64,000 nucleotides of DNA from Clostridiales bacterium (GCA_031269465.1 JAISZB010000216.1:1-64000), one strand, 5' to 3'. Positions 46,518 to 56,478 are shown, counted from the first letter of the stretch. Notes: generated from the letters alone by a model not told the origin. Translations and numbers: made by a program.

Positions 46518-48123
46518 GCACATCTTTGTGACAGGAGGTGTAGTCTCAGGACTGGGAAAGGGCATTACAGTCGCGTCGCTGGGGCGGCTCCTGAAGGCCA
46601 GAGGCTTGAAGGTGGCGGCGCAGAAGCTGGATCCTTACATGAATGTGGATCCGGGGACGATGAATCCCTACCAGCATGGGGAGGTATTTGTGACGGACGA
46701 CGGCGCGGAGACCGATCTGGATTTGGGGCATTATGAAAGATTTATAGATGAAAATCTTACCAAGTATTCAAATCTCACATCTGGAAGGGTTTATTTCAAC
46801 GTCCTTTCAAAGGAGCGGATCGGCGGCTATTTGGGTCAAACCGTTCAGGTTATCCCGCATATTACAGATGAAATTAAAAATTTCATATATCAGGGCGGGG
46901 AAGGCGCGGACATCCTTATAACCGAGATAGGGGGCACGGTCGGAGACATAGAGGGGCAGCCCTTCCTTGAGGCCATCCGTCAGATTTCCCTGGAAAAAGG
47001 CCATGAGAACTGCCTGTTCATACATCTGGCTTTAATTCCGTATCTGCGAGGATCGGAAGAGCATAAATCAAAGCCCGCCCAGCACTCCGTCAAGGAGTTG
47101 CGCGCAATGGGGATTTCTCCTGATATCATAGTAGCTCGCTCCGACGAGAGCTTGAACAGTGAGATACTGGCGAAGCTCTCGCTTTTTTGCAATGTCAAGC
47201 CTGACTGCGTCATAGAAAACGTGACTTTAGGCTGTCTGTACGAAGCGCCGCTTATGCTGTATAAAAACGGCTTGGACAAGATGGTCTGCAGAGAGCTTTC
47301 GCTTCATACACCTGAGCCGGACATGGCGGATTGGAAGGCTATGATAGACAGAATCAAGGCCAGAGGCCAGACTGTCACTATAGCCATGGTCGGAAAGTAC
47401 GTGAGGCTTCACGACGCGTATCTCTCAGTAATAGAGGCGCTAAGCCACGCGGGTTTTGAAAGGGGCGCGAATATCGACATCGTTTGGCTCGACAGCGAGC
47501 AGGTAAACCGAAGGAATGTGTCGTCGCTTCTTCATAATGTGCAAGGCATACTGGTTCCCGGAGGCTTTGGAGACAGAGGAATAGAGGGCATGGTCATTGC
47601 GTGCCAGTACGCCAGGGAGAACAGGATTCCCTACCTCGGACTCTGTTTGGGCATGCATATTGCAGTCATTGACTTTGCCAGAAACATATGCGGCCTTGAT
47701 ATGGCAAACTCCAGTGAATTCTCATGTGAGGGGGATCAGTCTGTCATAGATCTCATGGAAGATCAAAACAATGTGCAAAGCAAGGGCGGAACCATGCGCT
47801 TAGGAGCGTATCCTTGCAAAGTGAAGCCGGGAACCACCTTAGCCAAGGTATACGGAACAGATCTGATAAGCGAGCGCCATAGGCACCGCTATGAATTCAA
47901 CAATGATTTCAGGGACAGGCTCAGCGAAGCCGGCCTTGTAATTTCGGGAATCTCGCCTGACGGAGTGCTGGTTGAGGCGATTGAGCTTGAGGACAGTCCG
48001 TTCTTTGTAGGGGTGCAGTTTCACCCCGAGTTCAAGAGCAGGCCAAACAAGCCCCATCCATTGTTTCTGGAGTTCATTGCTTCGGCGCAAAACCGCAATA
48101 TGTCAATAGTGGAGAGACTTTGA
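46504..48123 (+). CDS. pyrG: CTP synthase
   Basis: 539 residues from TTG 46504 (GGAG nine bases upstream, inside dapF). Amidoligase domain: [47 protein letters not shown]. Class I glutaminase: [10 protein letters not shown], nucleophile Cys in [11 protein letters not shown] (about 384), and HPEF. Makes CTP from UTP with glutamine nitrogen. Confidence 0.97.
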   Translation: MCNTKHIFVTGGVVSGLGKGITVASLGRLLKARGLKVAAQKLDPYMNVDPGTMNPYQHGEVFVTDDGAETDLDLGHYERFIDENLTKYSNLTSGRVYFNVLSKERIGGYLGQTVQVIPHITDEIKNFIYQGGEGADILITEIGGTVGDIEGQPFLEAIRQISLEKGHENCLFIHLALIPYLRGSEEHKSKPAQHSVKELRAMGISPDIIVARSDESLNSEILAKLSLFCNVKPDCVIENVTLGCLYEAPLMLYKNGLDKMVCRELSLHTPEPDMADWKAMIDRIKARGQTVTIAMVGKYVRLHDAYLSVIEALSHAGFERGANIDIVWLDSEQVNRRNVSSLLHNVQGILVPGGFGDRGIEGMVIACQYARENRIPYLGLCLGMHIAVIDFARNICGLDMANSSEFSCEGDQSVIDLMEDQNNVQSKGGTMRLGAYPCKVKPGTTLAKVYGTDLISERHRHRYEFNNDFRDRLSEAGLVISGISPDGVLVEAIELEDSPFFVGVQFHPEFKSRPNKPHPLFLEFIASAQNRNMSIVERL

Positions 48124-48250
48124 GCCTTAAAATTGCTCTTTATGCCAATGCAGAGCGCGTCCCGATGGACTTTATCAAGCGCCTAAAAGAGGATTATGCC
48201 AGGCGGCGCGATTTTTTCTTTAAGCCCTGGCTTTTACAATGGAGGAAAAC

Positions 48251-49438
48251 ATGCTTCTAAACAAAGATTTCTTGAAATTGCAGGACAGCTATCTATTTAT
48301 AACAATTGATCAAAAAGTGAAAGCCTTCATGGCCGATAACCCGAATGCGAAGCTAATAAAGCTCGGAATCGGAGATGTAACCCTTCCTCTAGCGCCGGCT
48401 GTCATCCAGGCGATGCACAAGGCGGTGGAGGATATGTCCAAAGCTGAAACTTTTAAAGGATACAGTTCTGATCAGGGCTATCCGTTCCTTCAGGAGGCCA
48501 TTTTAGGCTACTACGCAAAAAAAGGCGTAGAGTTGGAGTTGGATGACATTTTTATTGGAGACGGGGCGAAGAGCGATATCAGCAATATGCTGGACATCTT
48601 CGACAAAGGCAGTGTAGCCTTGGTTCCAGATCCGGTATATCCTGTTTATGTAGATACGAACATAATGTGCGGAAGAGAGCTTAAGTATCTTTCGGGAAAC
48701 CAGGCCAACTCTTTTCTTCCGCTGCCGGATAGCAAAATGAAGGCTGATATAATCTACCTTTGCTCTCCGAACAACCCGACAGGGTCGGTGTACACGAAAG
48801 ACCAGCTAAAGTGCTGGGTGGACTACGCATTATCAATGGACGCCTTGATTCTATTTGACAGCGCGTATGAGATATTCATTGACGACTGCAACCTTCCAAG
48901 CAGCATCTATCAGATTCCTGGCGCTAAGCAGTGCGCGATTGAAATCTGCTCCTTCTCAAAGACGGCGGGATTTACAGGGGTTAGATGCGGATATACGATA
49001 GTTCCGAAAGAGCTTGTCAAAAAAGCGGGGGAGAATGAGTCGAGCGTAAACGCGTTTTGGAAAAGAAGGCAGAATACCAAGTTCAACGGAGTCTCCTACA
49101 TAACGCAGCGAGGAGCGGAAGCTGCGCTTTCTGATGAGGGATTCGCGCAGATAAAGGAGAATGCGGCATACTACAAGCAGAATGCCAAGATAATCTCCGA
49201 TGTTTTGACAGAACTTGGAATTTGGTATACCGGAGGCGAAAACTCCCCGTATGTCTGGCTAAAATGCCCCGGAGGCAAATCATCTTGGGAGTTCTTTGAT
49301 CAATTGCTTCGCGAAGCCCACGTGGTCGGAACTCCGGGTTCTGGCTTTGGAATGAACGGAGACGGCTATTTTCGCCTGACAGCTTTTGGAGCCAGGGAAA
49401 ACGTAGAAAATGCCGCCAAGAGGCTTCGCCATTTGTAG
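48251..49438 (+). CDS. dapL: LL-diaminopimelate aminotransferase
   Basis: 395 residues from the ATG at 48251 (GGAGG five bases upstream); an ATG at 48239 is in frame but has no RBS. KLGIGDVTLPLAPAVIQAMH, SSDQGYPFLQEAI, LCSPNNPTGSVYT, and SFSKTAGFTGVRCGY with the PLP lysine. It turns tetrahydrodipicolinate into LL-DAP in one step; together with DapF this is the aminotransferase lysine route. Confidence 0.95.
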   Translation: MLLNKDFLKLQDSYLFITIDQKVKAFMADNPNAKLIKLGIGDVTLPLAPAVIQAMHKAVEDMSKAETFKGYSSDQGYPFLQEAILGYYAKKGVELELDDIFIGDGAKSDISNMLDIFDKGSVALVPDPVYPVYVDTNIMCGRELKYLSGNQANSFLPLPDSKMKADIIYLCSPNNPTGSVYTKDQLKCWVDYALSMDALILFDSAYEIFIDDCNLPSSIYQIPGAKQCAIEICSFSKTAGFTGVRCGYTIVPKELVKKAGENESSVNAFWKRRQNTKFNGVSYITQRGAEAALSDEGFAQIKENAAYYKQNAKIISDVLTELGIWYTGGENSPYVWLKCPGGKSSWEFFDQLLREAHVVGTPGSGFGMNGDGYFRLTAFGARENVENAAKRLRHL

Positions 49439-49465
49439 CCGTATGATCATGAAGATTTTTGGGGC

Positions 49466-49713
49466 TGGCCTGATTCGCAGTCCATTTGCATTAAAATGCA
49501 ACTATAATCGGAGCTTGACTGTCCACTGGCGCTGATATTCTTAAATGCATGAATTCAGCGCTTTCAAGGTGCGAAATGCCGATATCGGCATTTCGCACTC
49601 GTTGTATAGTCAAGCTAAAAGAGGGACTTTTGACTGCAAATCGGTCGGTATTTGTTATACAGCGTGAAATGGACATCCATGCTCCAAAAAAGGCATATTT
49701 GGCTGCAAATCAC
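49466..49713. repeat. PAL-1 copy with module B, plus half copy
   Basis: CCTGATTCGCAGTCCATTTG start; module B 49528-49564; perfect inner dyad GCGAAATGCCGATATCGGCA then TTTCGCAC; end TGACTGCAAATCGGTCGGTA; a half copy (CATGCTCCAAAAAAGGCATA, GGCTGCAAATCACC) reaches to 49713, 23 bases before the next start. Confidence 0.9.
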
Positions 49714-49735
49714 CACTAACAGAAGGGGGCAGTTT

Positions 49736-50722
49736 ATGAACTCGAAAGATTTTGGATGGTGCTTCATAGGCTCTGGCAGAATCACTGACCGCGTCTTGAA
49801 TGACCTGCTGCCGTACGCAAATGGCAGCTATCCTGCAGCCGTTTATTCAAAGACCTATGAAAACGCTCTGAGATTTGCCCGAACGCATGGCGCCAAAGCC
49901 TATGCCTCGGCTGATGCCGCCATGTCTGATCCAGATGTGAAGGCAGTTTATATATGCACTACCAACCCATCCCATAAAGATTATGCTATAATGGCGCTAA
50001 GGCGCGGCTTGCCAGTGCTTTGCGAAAAGCCGGCAGCTTTAAGCTTGGATGATGCGAGGCGGATTATTGCCGCGTCAAAGGACAGCGATGCCTATTTCAT
50101 GGAAGGCATGTGGACGCGCCACAATCCTGTGATAAAACGGGTTTTGTCCTGGATCGAAGAAGGCCGCATCGGAAAAGTAAGGTCTCTTTCCGCATCCTTT
50201 TCATTCTGGCATGACTACAATCCGAATTCGAGGCTTTTCGATCCTGCGCAAGGAGGTGGAGCCCTCTATGACGTTGGGATATATGTCATTGCTTTGTCAA
50301 GATTCGTCTTTAACGAAATGCCTGAATCCGTGAAAGCGTTTGCAGACTTTGCCCCGTCGGGAGTAGACAGTCTTGCGGCGATGATTTTCAAATACCCCGG
50401 AGGGGGGATATCGAGGCTTTTTGCCGGGGTGAGCGCGGATGAACCGGATGACGCCGTAATATCCGGTGAAAAGGGATATATACGCATCCCGCATTTCTGG
50501 GCGCCAAAGACTTCAAGGCTTGTTCTAAAGAAGCCGGATGGCGATTTGGGACTCGAAGAGCATTATACGCCAGGATTTCCTGGGGAGGGCTTCCAGTTTG
50601 AGTTCAATGCCGTCAAAGATGATGTTCTTGCAGGAAGAAAAGAAAACTCCTTGATGACGCGCGAACTTACACTTTCAATGGCCGAGCTGATGGAAGCTGC
50701 AGAGAAGAGCTTTAAGGCCTAG
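49736..50722 (+). CDS. Gfo/Idh/MocA-family oxidoreductase
   Basis: 328 residues from the ATG at 49736 (AGAAGGGGG upstream). N-terminal Rossmann fold (GWCFIGSGRITDRV), family motif CEKPAALSLDDARRII (about 98, the EKP motif), FMEGMWTRHNP, and a C-terminal substrate domain with GGALYDVGIYVIAL. An NAD(P)-dependent sugar or dihydrodiol dehydrogenase-like enzyme; substrate unknown. Upstream in-frame codons belong to a PAL-1 repeat. Confidence 0.9.
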   Translation: MNSKDFGWCFIGSGRITDRVLNDLLPYANGSYPAAVYSKTYENALRFARTHGAKAYASADAAMSDPDVKAVYICTTNPSHKDYAIMALRRGLPVLCEKPAALSLDDARRIIAASKDSDAYFMEGMWTRHNPVIKRVLSWIEEGRIGKVRSLSASFSFWHDYNPNSRLFDPAQGGGALYDVGIYVIALSRFVFNEMPESVKAFADFAPSGVDSLAAMIFKYPGGGISRLFAGVSADEPDDAVISGEKGYIRIPHFWAPKTSRLVLKKPDGDLGLEEHYTPGFPGEGFQFEFNAVKDDVLAGRKENSLMTRELTLSMAELMEAAEKSFKA

Positions 50723-50725
50723 GCG

Positions 50726-50785
50726 CTATTAGTGGATAATCAAGCTCCAAAATCGGTGCATTTGCCTGAAAATCGGTTTATCACG
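50726..50785. repeat. PAL-1 half copy
   Basis: AGTGGATAATCAAGCTCCAA then GCATTTGCCTGAAAATCGGT: one arm only. It supplies a misleading in-frame start (MDNQAPK) to the next gene. Confidence 0.8.
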
Positions 50786-50797
50786 GGAGGTGTAGGA

Positions 50798-51841
50798 ATG
50801 AAAAAGATTGCCATGGGATTCATAGCAGGCGTTATTATAGGCATGGCAATACCGGCGTATAGCTCGCAGGCGGTGAGCGCTTTTCTGGCGGACTATCCCA
50901 TTTTGATCAACGATGAGCTGTATGAAAATAGCGCGCTTCCGGCTTTAAACTACTTGAATGCGACTTACCTGCCGATTGCTGCGCTATCTGAGCTGAATAT
51001 AGATTATAAATGGAACGAAACAAAAAGAGAAGTTGAAATCAATGGAAAGGAAGCGGAGATTGACCTCGAAGAGGAGCATGGCGGCGAGGCTGAGATTGTC
51101 ATAGAAGCGGGGGATGGCGGCGAGGCTGAAAATGCAGGCGAAACCGAATGGACGGAGGCGGCGCAGGAAACTTTCTCCATCAAAGAAACTGAAATCTCCT
51201 CCGCTTCAGACAATGATGAGGTGTTGACCTCCGAAGGAGCGATAGATGTCTTAAGGCTCAAAGCTGCCTCAAGCTATGGCAGGCTGGTGCTGGTTGTGGG
51301 CAGAGCTTCTGCTGTCAGGGCTGATGTTTACGCTTACCAAAAAGATAAAGGCGTTTTTAGGGAAGTTATTGCCGCTGCGGGCTTTGTGGGTTCTCAGGGC
51401 ATAACGGACAACATGAGCGAATGGGTTTCAAAAACCCCAACAGGATTGTACTCCTTTGGAATGGCATTTGGAAACGCTCCTGATCCTGGAGCGATAAAGC
51501 CCTATACCAGACTGTCCAGCCAAGATTTTTGGGTGGATGATCCAAACTCAAAGTATTACAATCAATTCGTAAAATCCACTTACCCTGACAAAGACTGGAA
51601 CTCTGCTGAGAATTTATCTAAAATCAGCGCTTATAAGTATGCAGTGGCGATAAACTACAACTATCCAAATCCCGTAAGCGGAGCTGGTTCGGCCATTTTC
51701 CTCCACTGCTCCAACGGCGCTCCAACTGCGGGTTGCGTTTCAGTTTCAGAGTCTGATATGATAAGCTTTCTGAAGTTCATAGACGAAGACACAATGATTG
51801 TCATTGCCAAGTCTTTGGATGATCTTTACGCTAGGTTTTAG
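50798..51841 (+). CDS. Secreted L,D-transpeptidase-like protein
   Basis: 347 residues from the ATG at 50798 (GGGAGGTG upstream). Signal peptide or membrane anchor (MKKIAMGFIAGVIIGMA). Residues 30-85 look like a copper-amine-oxidase-N-type domain (LPIAALSELNIDYKWNETKR). A very acidic, Glu/Gly-rich spacer (about 90-145) leads to a YkuD catalytic domain with His in IFLHCSNG and Cys in TAGCVSVSE near the end. Likely crosslinks or edits peptidoglycan outside the membrane. Confidence 0.85.
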   Translation: MKKIAMGFIAGVIIGMAIPAYSSQAVSAFLADYPILINDELYENSALPALNYLNATYLPIAALSELNIDYKWNETKREVEINGKEAEIDLEEEHGGEAEIVIEAGDGGEAENAGETEWTEAAQETFSIKETEISSASDNDEVLTSEGAIDVLRLKAASSYGRLVLVVGRASAVRADVYAYQKDKGVFREVIAAAGFVGSQGITDNMSEWVSKTPTGLYSFGMAFGNAPDPGAIKPYTRLSSQDFWVDDPNSKYYNQFVKSTYPDKDWNSAENLSKISAYKYAVAINYNYPNPVSGAGSAIFLHCSNGAPTAGCVSVSESDMISFLKFIDEDTMIVIAKSLDDLYARF

Positions 51842-52038
51842 GCTGTCTCGCACGCTTCGGATGCAAAGAGGGTTTTCATAGCAGGAGCCGGCGACCTGGA
51901 ACAAGCATGAAATACATAAGGCTGAGCGGGCTTCCCGCCTTAGGCGCCAGGAGCATGCCGCCTTAGGCGGCGTGGCGCACTCGGTTCCAAGTAACTTTAG
52001 GGTTATAGCATAATTCAATAGACTTGTATTGCCAGACC
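51842..52038. other. Intergenic with GC-rich inverted repeats
   Basis: GCCGCCTTAGGCGGC (51969-51983) is a tight hairpin; CCGCCTTAGGCG occurs just before as well (51934-51945, one mismatch). Possible terminator region for the transpeptidase gene without a clear U-run. Confidence 0.4.
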
Positions 52039-52170
52039 TATACTGATTTTCATAGAAAATTGCCTTTTTTGGAGCTTGATTATACAGCGTGTGCGATTGA
52101 TATCGGCATTTCGCACCACTCAATGTACATTCAAGCTCCAAAAAAGGAACATTTGATGAAAATCTGCATA
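52039..52170. repeat. PAL-1 copy (near consensus)
   Basis: TATACTGATTTTCATAGAAA start, TTGGAGCTTGATTATACAGC, GCGATTGATATCGGCATTTC, CAAGCTCCAAAAAAGGAACA, AAATCTGCATA end. Confidence 0.95.
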
Positions 52171-52207
52171 GCAGCGACCTTGGCATGAGTTTCTCAATAG
52201 CCGATGA

Positions 52208-52339
52208 TATAGTGATTTGCATATGAAGCCCCTGTTTTGGAGCTTGATTATACAGCAAGTGCGATTGATATCGGCATTTCGCACCGCTCAATGGATAATC
52301 AAGCTTAAAAATAGGGGCATTTGACTGCAAATCGGCATA
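52208..52339. repeat. PAL-1 copy (near consensus)
   Basis: TATAGTGATTTGCATATGAA start, GCGATTGATATCGGCATTTC core, CATTTGACTGCAAATCGGCA end. It lies 38 bases from the previous copy. Confidence 0.95.
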
Positions 52340-52578
52340 AAACCAGCTGTGGGGTTTCGTAGGACGTCTCGGGTTAGGCCATGTCCAAGCTCATAGCCTT
52401 CAAAACAAAATAAAAGCCAGGGAAAAAAAGCAGGCCTTTTCCCAAACCGCCGCCTGACTGGTTTACATATTACCAGAGTTGCTTAAGAACTAAACTTTTC
52501 AAAAAGTCTTATTTCCTTCATCTAATTAGGTTAGACGTCAATTGATGGCCTCTTTTTCTATGCTGGTTTGCTTTGGAG

Positions 52579-52700
52579 CATACTGATTTTTGGGGACGGA
52601 TTATACAATTAGCGCGAAAGTGGATATAGTCATTTCGCACCCTTCAGTTCAGTGGATAATCCGACCTCAATATCGGTTCATTTGACTGCAAATTAGTTAA
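52579..52700. repeat. PAL-1 copy (diverged)
   Basis: CATACTGATTTTTGGGGACG start, AGCGCGAAAGTGGATATAG core, GGATAATCCGACCTCAATAT, end TTGACTGCAAATTAGTT. Confidence 0.75.
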
Positions 52701-52762
52701 AGGGCGCTCTCTCCAGCGCATGACTCTTTTTTCAGGGTGTAGCTCAGCAAAAGCGCTAAATG

Positions 52763-52794
52763 AAACATCCGGGGATATCTGTCCCCGGATGTTT
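52763..52794. terminator. Isolated hairpin in a long gene-free stretch
   Basis: AAACATCCGGGGA pairs exactly with TCCCCGGATGTTT. No gene ends nearby; it could close a small RNA or be a relic. Confidence 0.5.
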
Positions 52795-53362
52795 ATGATC
52801 CTTTCTCAAACTCTCACTCTTGAAATCAGCAAGTCTGCACAAAGACAAAAACTGGAGCAGCATGTCATCGTACAAGCTTTGCCATGGCGCGCAAAAGTAT
52901 TTTCTTGGAGGGCAAGGAATTCTGCGTCGCAAAGATGGAAACTCGGAATGAATGCACAAATAATCACAATTCAACCTAAACCATAAATCGTTTCCTTGCA
53001 GGTTTCTGCGATGTTTGCTTCTGAAAACCAGGCTTTTTGCACCCCAATAAAAACTTAAAGCTAAACTGACGACTATCAATGGCAAAAAAAGCTTTGTGTC
53101 TCATGCTTCTTTAAAATATAGGCCTGGCCTTGTAGGTTCCAATCAAACTACTGGGCTTTTAGACTTCTATTTAGCCAAATGAGCCTATGTTAGCTTGAGC
53201 GTCTTTAGAGAAGAGCTAAATGCCTATGAAAAACCTTGTAAAATAAGCATTTCAGTCCGTGGACGCATAGCGATCCCTGCTAGAAGCCAAAGCCGTAAAA
53301 TACTTTCCATGCTTGACCGAGCGTATTTTGTAGAAATATATAGATTTTATTTGAAAATTGCT
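52795..53362. other. Gene-free stretch
   Basis: Short frames on both strands show no RBS or recognisable pattern. I see nothing I can name here. Confidence 0.4.
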
Positions 53363-53692
53363 TTATACTGGTATAAGAGCTATTGCGTTTATTACTGGTT
53401 CTTCATAAGGATGCGCTTTCTTTACAGCTTTTACCGTTTCGCTAAGATTTTCTGATGAACATGTTGCTTCAATTTTGCATTCGTCTGCTTCCTGAAGCTT
53501 TCCGATCTCCCCATCATAAGGATTTGCGCCTGGAAGCGCCCGCCAGCGCCCTTTTACGGGGCTGAAGCATAAAGTGCTCTCATAGTGGCCTATTCTTCCC
53601 GCTCCAGATTCCTGAAGCGCGTTGCAGATCTCATTTAAATGGGAAAAGGGGACGAAAATCTCAAGTTTTATCATTGACGGTGAAGCGGACAT
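53363..53692 (-). CDS. NIF3/YqfO-insert-like (CutA/PII-fold) small protein
   Basis: 109 residues from the ATG at 53692 (AAAGGAAG upstream). KLEIFVPFSHLNEICNALQE, then GAGRIGHYESTLCFSPVKG (about 31) and the tail VKKAHPYEEPVINAIAL match the stand-alone version of the PII-like insert of YqfO/NIF3 proteins. Function unknown; the fold suggests a trimeric or metal-linked role. Confidence 0.8.
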   Translation of the reverse strand: MSASPSMIKLEIFVPFSHLNEICNALQESGAGRIGHYESTLCFSPVKGRWRALPGANPYDGEIGKLQEADECKIEATCSSENLSETVKAVKKAHPYEEPVINAIALIPV

Positions 53693-54350
53693 AGACATCT
53701 TCCTTTCTTTCTGATTTACTTTAAAAATGAAATCATGCTTATTTTAGGCTGATGATACTAAAGGTGGCTTTCATGCGTCCAATCCTCTCAGATTACTGTA
53801 GCATGAAGGCTTGAAATGCTGATTCGATCGCTTGAATAAAAGCTTAAATCCCCTCGAGCTTTATCAGGCGTCTTATCATATCGCAAGCAGGAAGCGGATG
53901 CAATAGTTTCAAGGGAAATGAAAAAGACAGAGAGAAATTCATGTCTGCAAGCGCCTGGAGGAAAAATAATTCCGGTCAAGATCTTTGCGCCTAAGAAGCC
54001 TGGATTATGCCTGGGGCATTTGCGGATGAAAGAATTCGGACGTTGGCAGAGACTGGTGGCTCTAATCTCAGCCATAGGAGGAGTTGCTTTGAGTTGCGCC
54101 TTTGCTATAGCCGTAATGTTTGCTAAGCGCTAAAGAGTGGATTCGACAGGATGTTTACTGCCGGTTCTGGATCAGCGGCTTTAGTTGCGACCTTGGCTTC
54201 GAGTTGCGTCTACGGCAAATGCGGCGCCAATTTTTTGGCTTTCCTTGATGAAACGGAGCCTAATAAAAGTTATGGCGCTTTACCGCCATATCAGGCCTGT
54301 TTTTCGAAGCAAGCTTTAGAGGCAGTATTAAAGAAAATGGAGGCTTTTCT
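53693..54350. other. Intergenic; doubtful small frames
   Basis: A 71-codon frame at 53918-54133 (plus) ends in one hydrophobic segment (LVALISAIGGVALSCAFAIA) preceded by AAGGGAA; it could be a small membrane protein but has no other support. A second frame at 54151-54354 is weaker. No PAL-1 copy. Confidence 0.3.
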
Positions 54351-55253
54351 ATGAAAATGAAAAAAATAGCAGCTGTAGCATTGTTTTTGCTTGCGCTTAG
54401 CGCAATCGCCGTGCTGGCGGCTGACAGCAACGCCACATTGATCCAAAAGGCGGAAGTCGATGGCAAAGCCATTGAATTTGAAGCTGTAAACATAAGTGGA
54501 TACAACTATATAAAGGCTATAGATTTCGCAAGGATGCTGGATATTGATATATCCTACAACGCAAAGAACAATACTACATACTATGACAAGACAAAGCCGT
54601 TTACCGGACTGAAGCTGATAGATGAAGACGCTGGCGAGACTTTGGATATTGATGATGAAGCGGAGCTTCAGGAAGACGGGCTTTTGACTGAAGAGCCGGA
54701 TGCGACTCCTGCGCCTACGCCTACCCCTACGCCTGCAGTCGTTCGGGATTATTCCAATCTCGTCAATTTGACTCAAATGACTTGGAGCTTTGTCTATGAC
54801 AATAAAGGCAAAAGCTCTGTTGCCGAGAAGCTGGAGTCTGGTTTCACGTTTGAGTTTTCGAATGCGTCGACCAAAAATGCGGTGGACTTTGAACTTATTG
54901 ACTATCAAGGGGAATATAAGGCGATTGATTCAGTTAAGATTACAAATGATATCATCAGCTTCAAACTTGGAGAGTCGGAAGCTGATGCGGTAAGCTTGCT
55001 AAAAGATCTGGATGAAGCCGCCAACTTGGATTACAATACAAGGATTCACGACAACACGAAGGCCAGAATCGAGTCCCTTGGAAATATAGTTAAGGTATAC
55101 ATTAACGGCGAGCTGGCAGTTGGAGAGCTTTCCCGCTCGACAGTTACAAACTCTTCAGAGTACGGATTCATTTTCAATAGATCTTATGCTCTCGGTGAAA
55201 TAAAGACGCTCAGACTGGAAGTCGGCGGCAAGCAGAGCGAGGAAGCAGAATAA
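54351..55253 (+). CDS. Secreted protein with copper-amine-oxidase-N-like domain
   Basis: 300 residues; GGAGG seven bases before the ATG. Signal peptide (KKIAAVALFLLALSAIAVLA), then a stretch like the amine-oxidase N-terminal domain (IEFEAVNISGYNYIKAIDFA), an acidic part, a Thr-Pro linker (about 120-130, TPAPTPTPTPA), and a C-terminal domain of about 160 residues of unknown type. Exported; function unknown. Terminator follows. Confidence 0.8.
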   Translation: MKMKKIAAVALFLLALSAIAVLAADSNATLIQKAEVDGKAIEFEAVNISGYNYIKAIDFARMLDIDISYNAKNNTTYYDKTKPFTGLKLIDEDAGETLDIDDEAELQEDGLLTEEPDATPAPTPTPTPAVVRDYSNLVNLTQMTWSFVYDNKGKSSVAEKLESGFTFEFSNASTKNAVDFELIDYQGEYKAIDSVKITNDIISFKLGESEADAVSLLKDLDEAANLDYNTRIHDNTKARIESLGNIVKVYINGELAVGELSRSTVTNSSEYGFIFNRSYALGEIKTLRLEVGGKQSEEAE

Positions 55254-55316
55254 TAATAAGGTTCAGGTTAAAGAGTAAGAGAATTGGCTGGAAACTGGAA
55301 TTGCAGCCCTGCATAT

Positions 55317-55358
55317 AATAGTAAAGCCCCCTGTTTAGAAGCAGGGGGCTTTACTATT
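55317..55358 (+). terminator. Terminator
   Basis: AATAGTAAAGCCCCCTG pairs exactly with CAGGGGGCTTTACTATT around TTTAGAAG: a very stable stem with flanking A/T pairs. Confidence 0.85.
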
Positions 55359-55385
55359 GTATGCTTTGTTGAATGACATCGAATT

Positions 55386-55480
55386 TGCACGGATTCGCAG
55401 GCAATTGCATCTAATATTCAGATTGGCTGCATATTGATGAGCGTATAATCAAGCTCCCAAATAGGCAGTTTCATATTGCC
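55386..55480. repeat. PAL-1 copy (worn)
   Basis: CACGGATTCGCAGGCAATTG start, GCGTATAATCAAGCTCCCAA and AGGCAGTTTCATATTG end. Confidence 0.55.
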
Positions 55481-55752
55481 TGGGATTGAGGAATCTAAAA
55501 TATACGCCGCAAAAACTGCAGTAATTGATGCCCATTGCATAAAGTTGGAGAGCAAAATAAAAATGCCTGATGAATTTTATATATGCATATATTTCTTGAA
55601 AGGTTGTCACCAAACAAACAAATGGCTTAAAGTCAAGGGATTTTGAAAAGTATTATAGGCTTTTTCAATTTTGGCCCTGTATAAACTTTTTTCATAACAT
55701 GCCCCTCTTCGTCATATATATACCATGTAATAAAACAAGGGAGGGCCTTTTC

Positions 55753-56031
55753 TTGAAGACTTATATAGAAGAAAGAGCCGTTGAAGTAGCCAACTTCATC
55801 ATCAGCAGCAACGCTACAGTCAGAGAAACAGCTAAAAAATTCGGCATCAGCAAATCGACAGTACATAAGGACGTGACGGAACGGTTAATCAAGATAAACC
55901 CCACGTTGGCTAGCGAAGCTCGGCGGGTGCTGGAGATCAACAAATCTGAGAGGCACATAAGAGGCGGTTTAGCCACTAAAGAGAAATACATGACACTTAC
56001 TGGCCATGCCAGACTGAAAAATTTCAAATAA
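55753..56031 (+). CDS. spoIIID: Sporulation transcription factor SpoIIID
   Basis: 92 residues from TTG 55753 (AAGGGAGGG seven bases upstream). YIEERAVEVANFIISSNATV, VRETAKKFGISKSTVHKDVT (helix-turn-helix, about 24-43), and RHIRGGLATKEKYM (C-terminal DNA-contact segment) are close to the B. subtilis protein. Known role: mother-cell regulator after sigma-E. Strong sign of a spore former. Terminator at 56039. Confidence 0.95.
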   Translation: MKTYIEERAVEVANFIISSNATVRETAKKFGISKSTVHKDVTERLIKINPTLASEARRVLEINKSERHIRGGLATKEKYMTLTGHARLKNFK

Positions 56032-56038
56032 GCCGCTA

Positions 56039-56070
56039 GAAAAGGCTGGGAGCGATCCCGGCCTTTTTTA
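56039..56070 (+). terminator. spoIIID terminator
   Basis: AAAAGGCTGGGA and TCCCGGCCTTTTTT around GCGA. Confidence 0.8.
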
Positions 56071-56179
56071 TGAAATTGCTGATAATAGATATGAAAAATA
56101 ATGCTAAATAAGCGAATTTATGAATTAATCCTTTTAACGCCTGATGATTTATCAGATAACGACTTTGATAGACTTTGAT

Positions 56180-56478
56180 GCAAGGTGGAATATTTATTTG
56201 TTGAAATATTCTACTGGAAATGTGGTTGGCTGGCCTTTTTAAAATCCATACGAAAAGAATTGATCAAGGAGTTGGCAGACTAAAGCCATGGCTTGAATCG
56301 AATAGAAGTAAGAAGCGCTTTTTCGGACTCTCACTTGGGTCATGTTTTCAACGATGGGCAAAAAGAGCCGGGTGGCCTTAGTACTGCATCAACAGCGCGT
56401 CCCTGTGATTTATACCGGCTGATAAGCTTGCTGAGGAAGGATGTTCGGAGTGGCTTGAGAAAATCCCCGATTGACGAG
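56180..56478 (+). pseudogene. msrB: Methionine sulfoxide reductase B, decayed
   Basis: Conserved MsrB pieces appear in order but in broken frames: STGN..CGW, then [20 protein letters not shown] followed by VFNDG, and after a frame shift YCINSASL[15 protein letters not shown]. One stop falls before SHG (…ELADK has TAA), one inside SASLxF. The segment between the start region and CGWxxF is shortened. In life MsrB reduces methionine-R-sulfoxide; this copy cannot make a full protein. Confidence 0.85.

Noticed and set aside
52736-52765. GGGTGTAGCTCAGC resembles the 5' part of a tRNA
   Set aside because: No D-arm, anticodon or T-arm with CCA end follows; the rest is an unrelated hairpin.
53195-53455. 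86-codon plus-strand frame near the NIF3-like gene
   Set aside because: Overlaps the 3' end of a better-supported minus-strand gene and has no RBS or motif.
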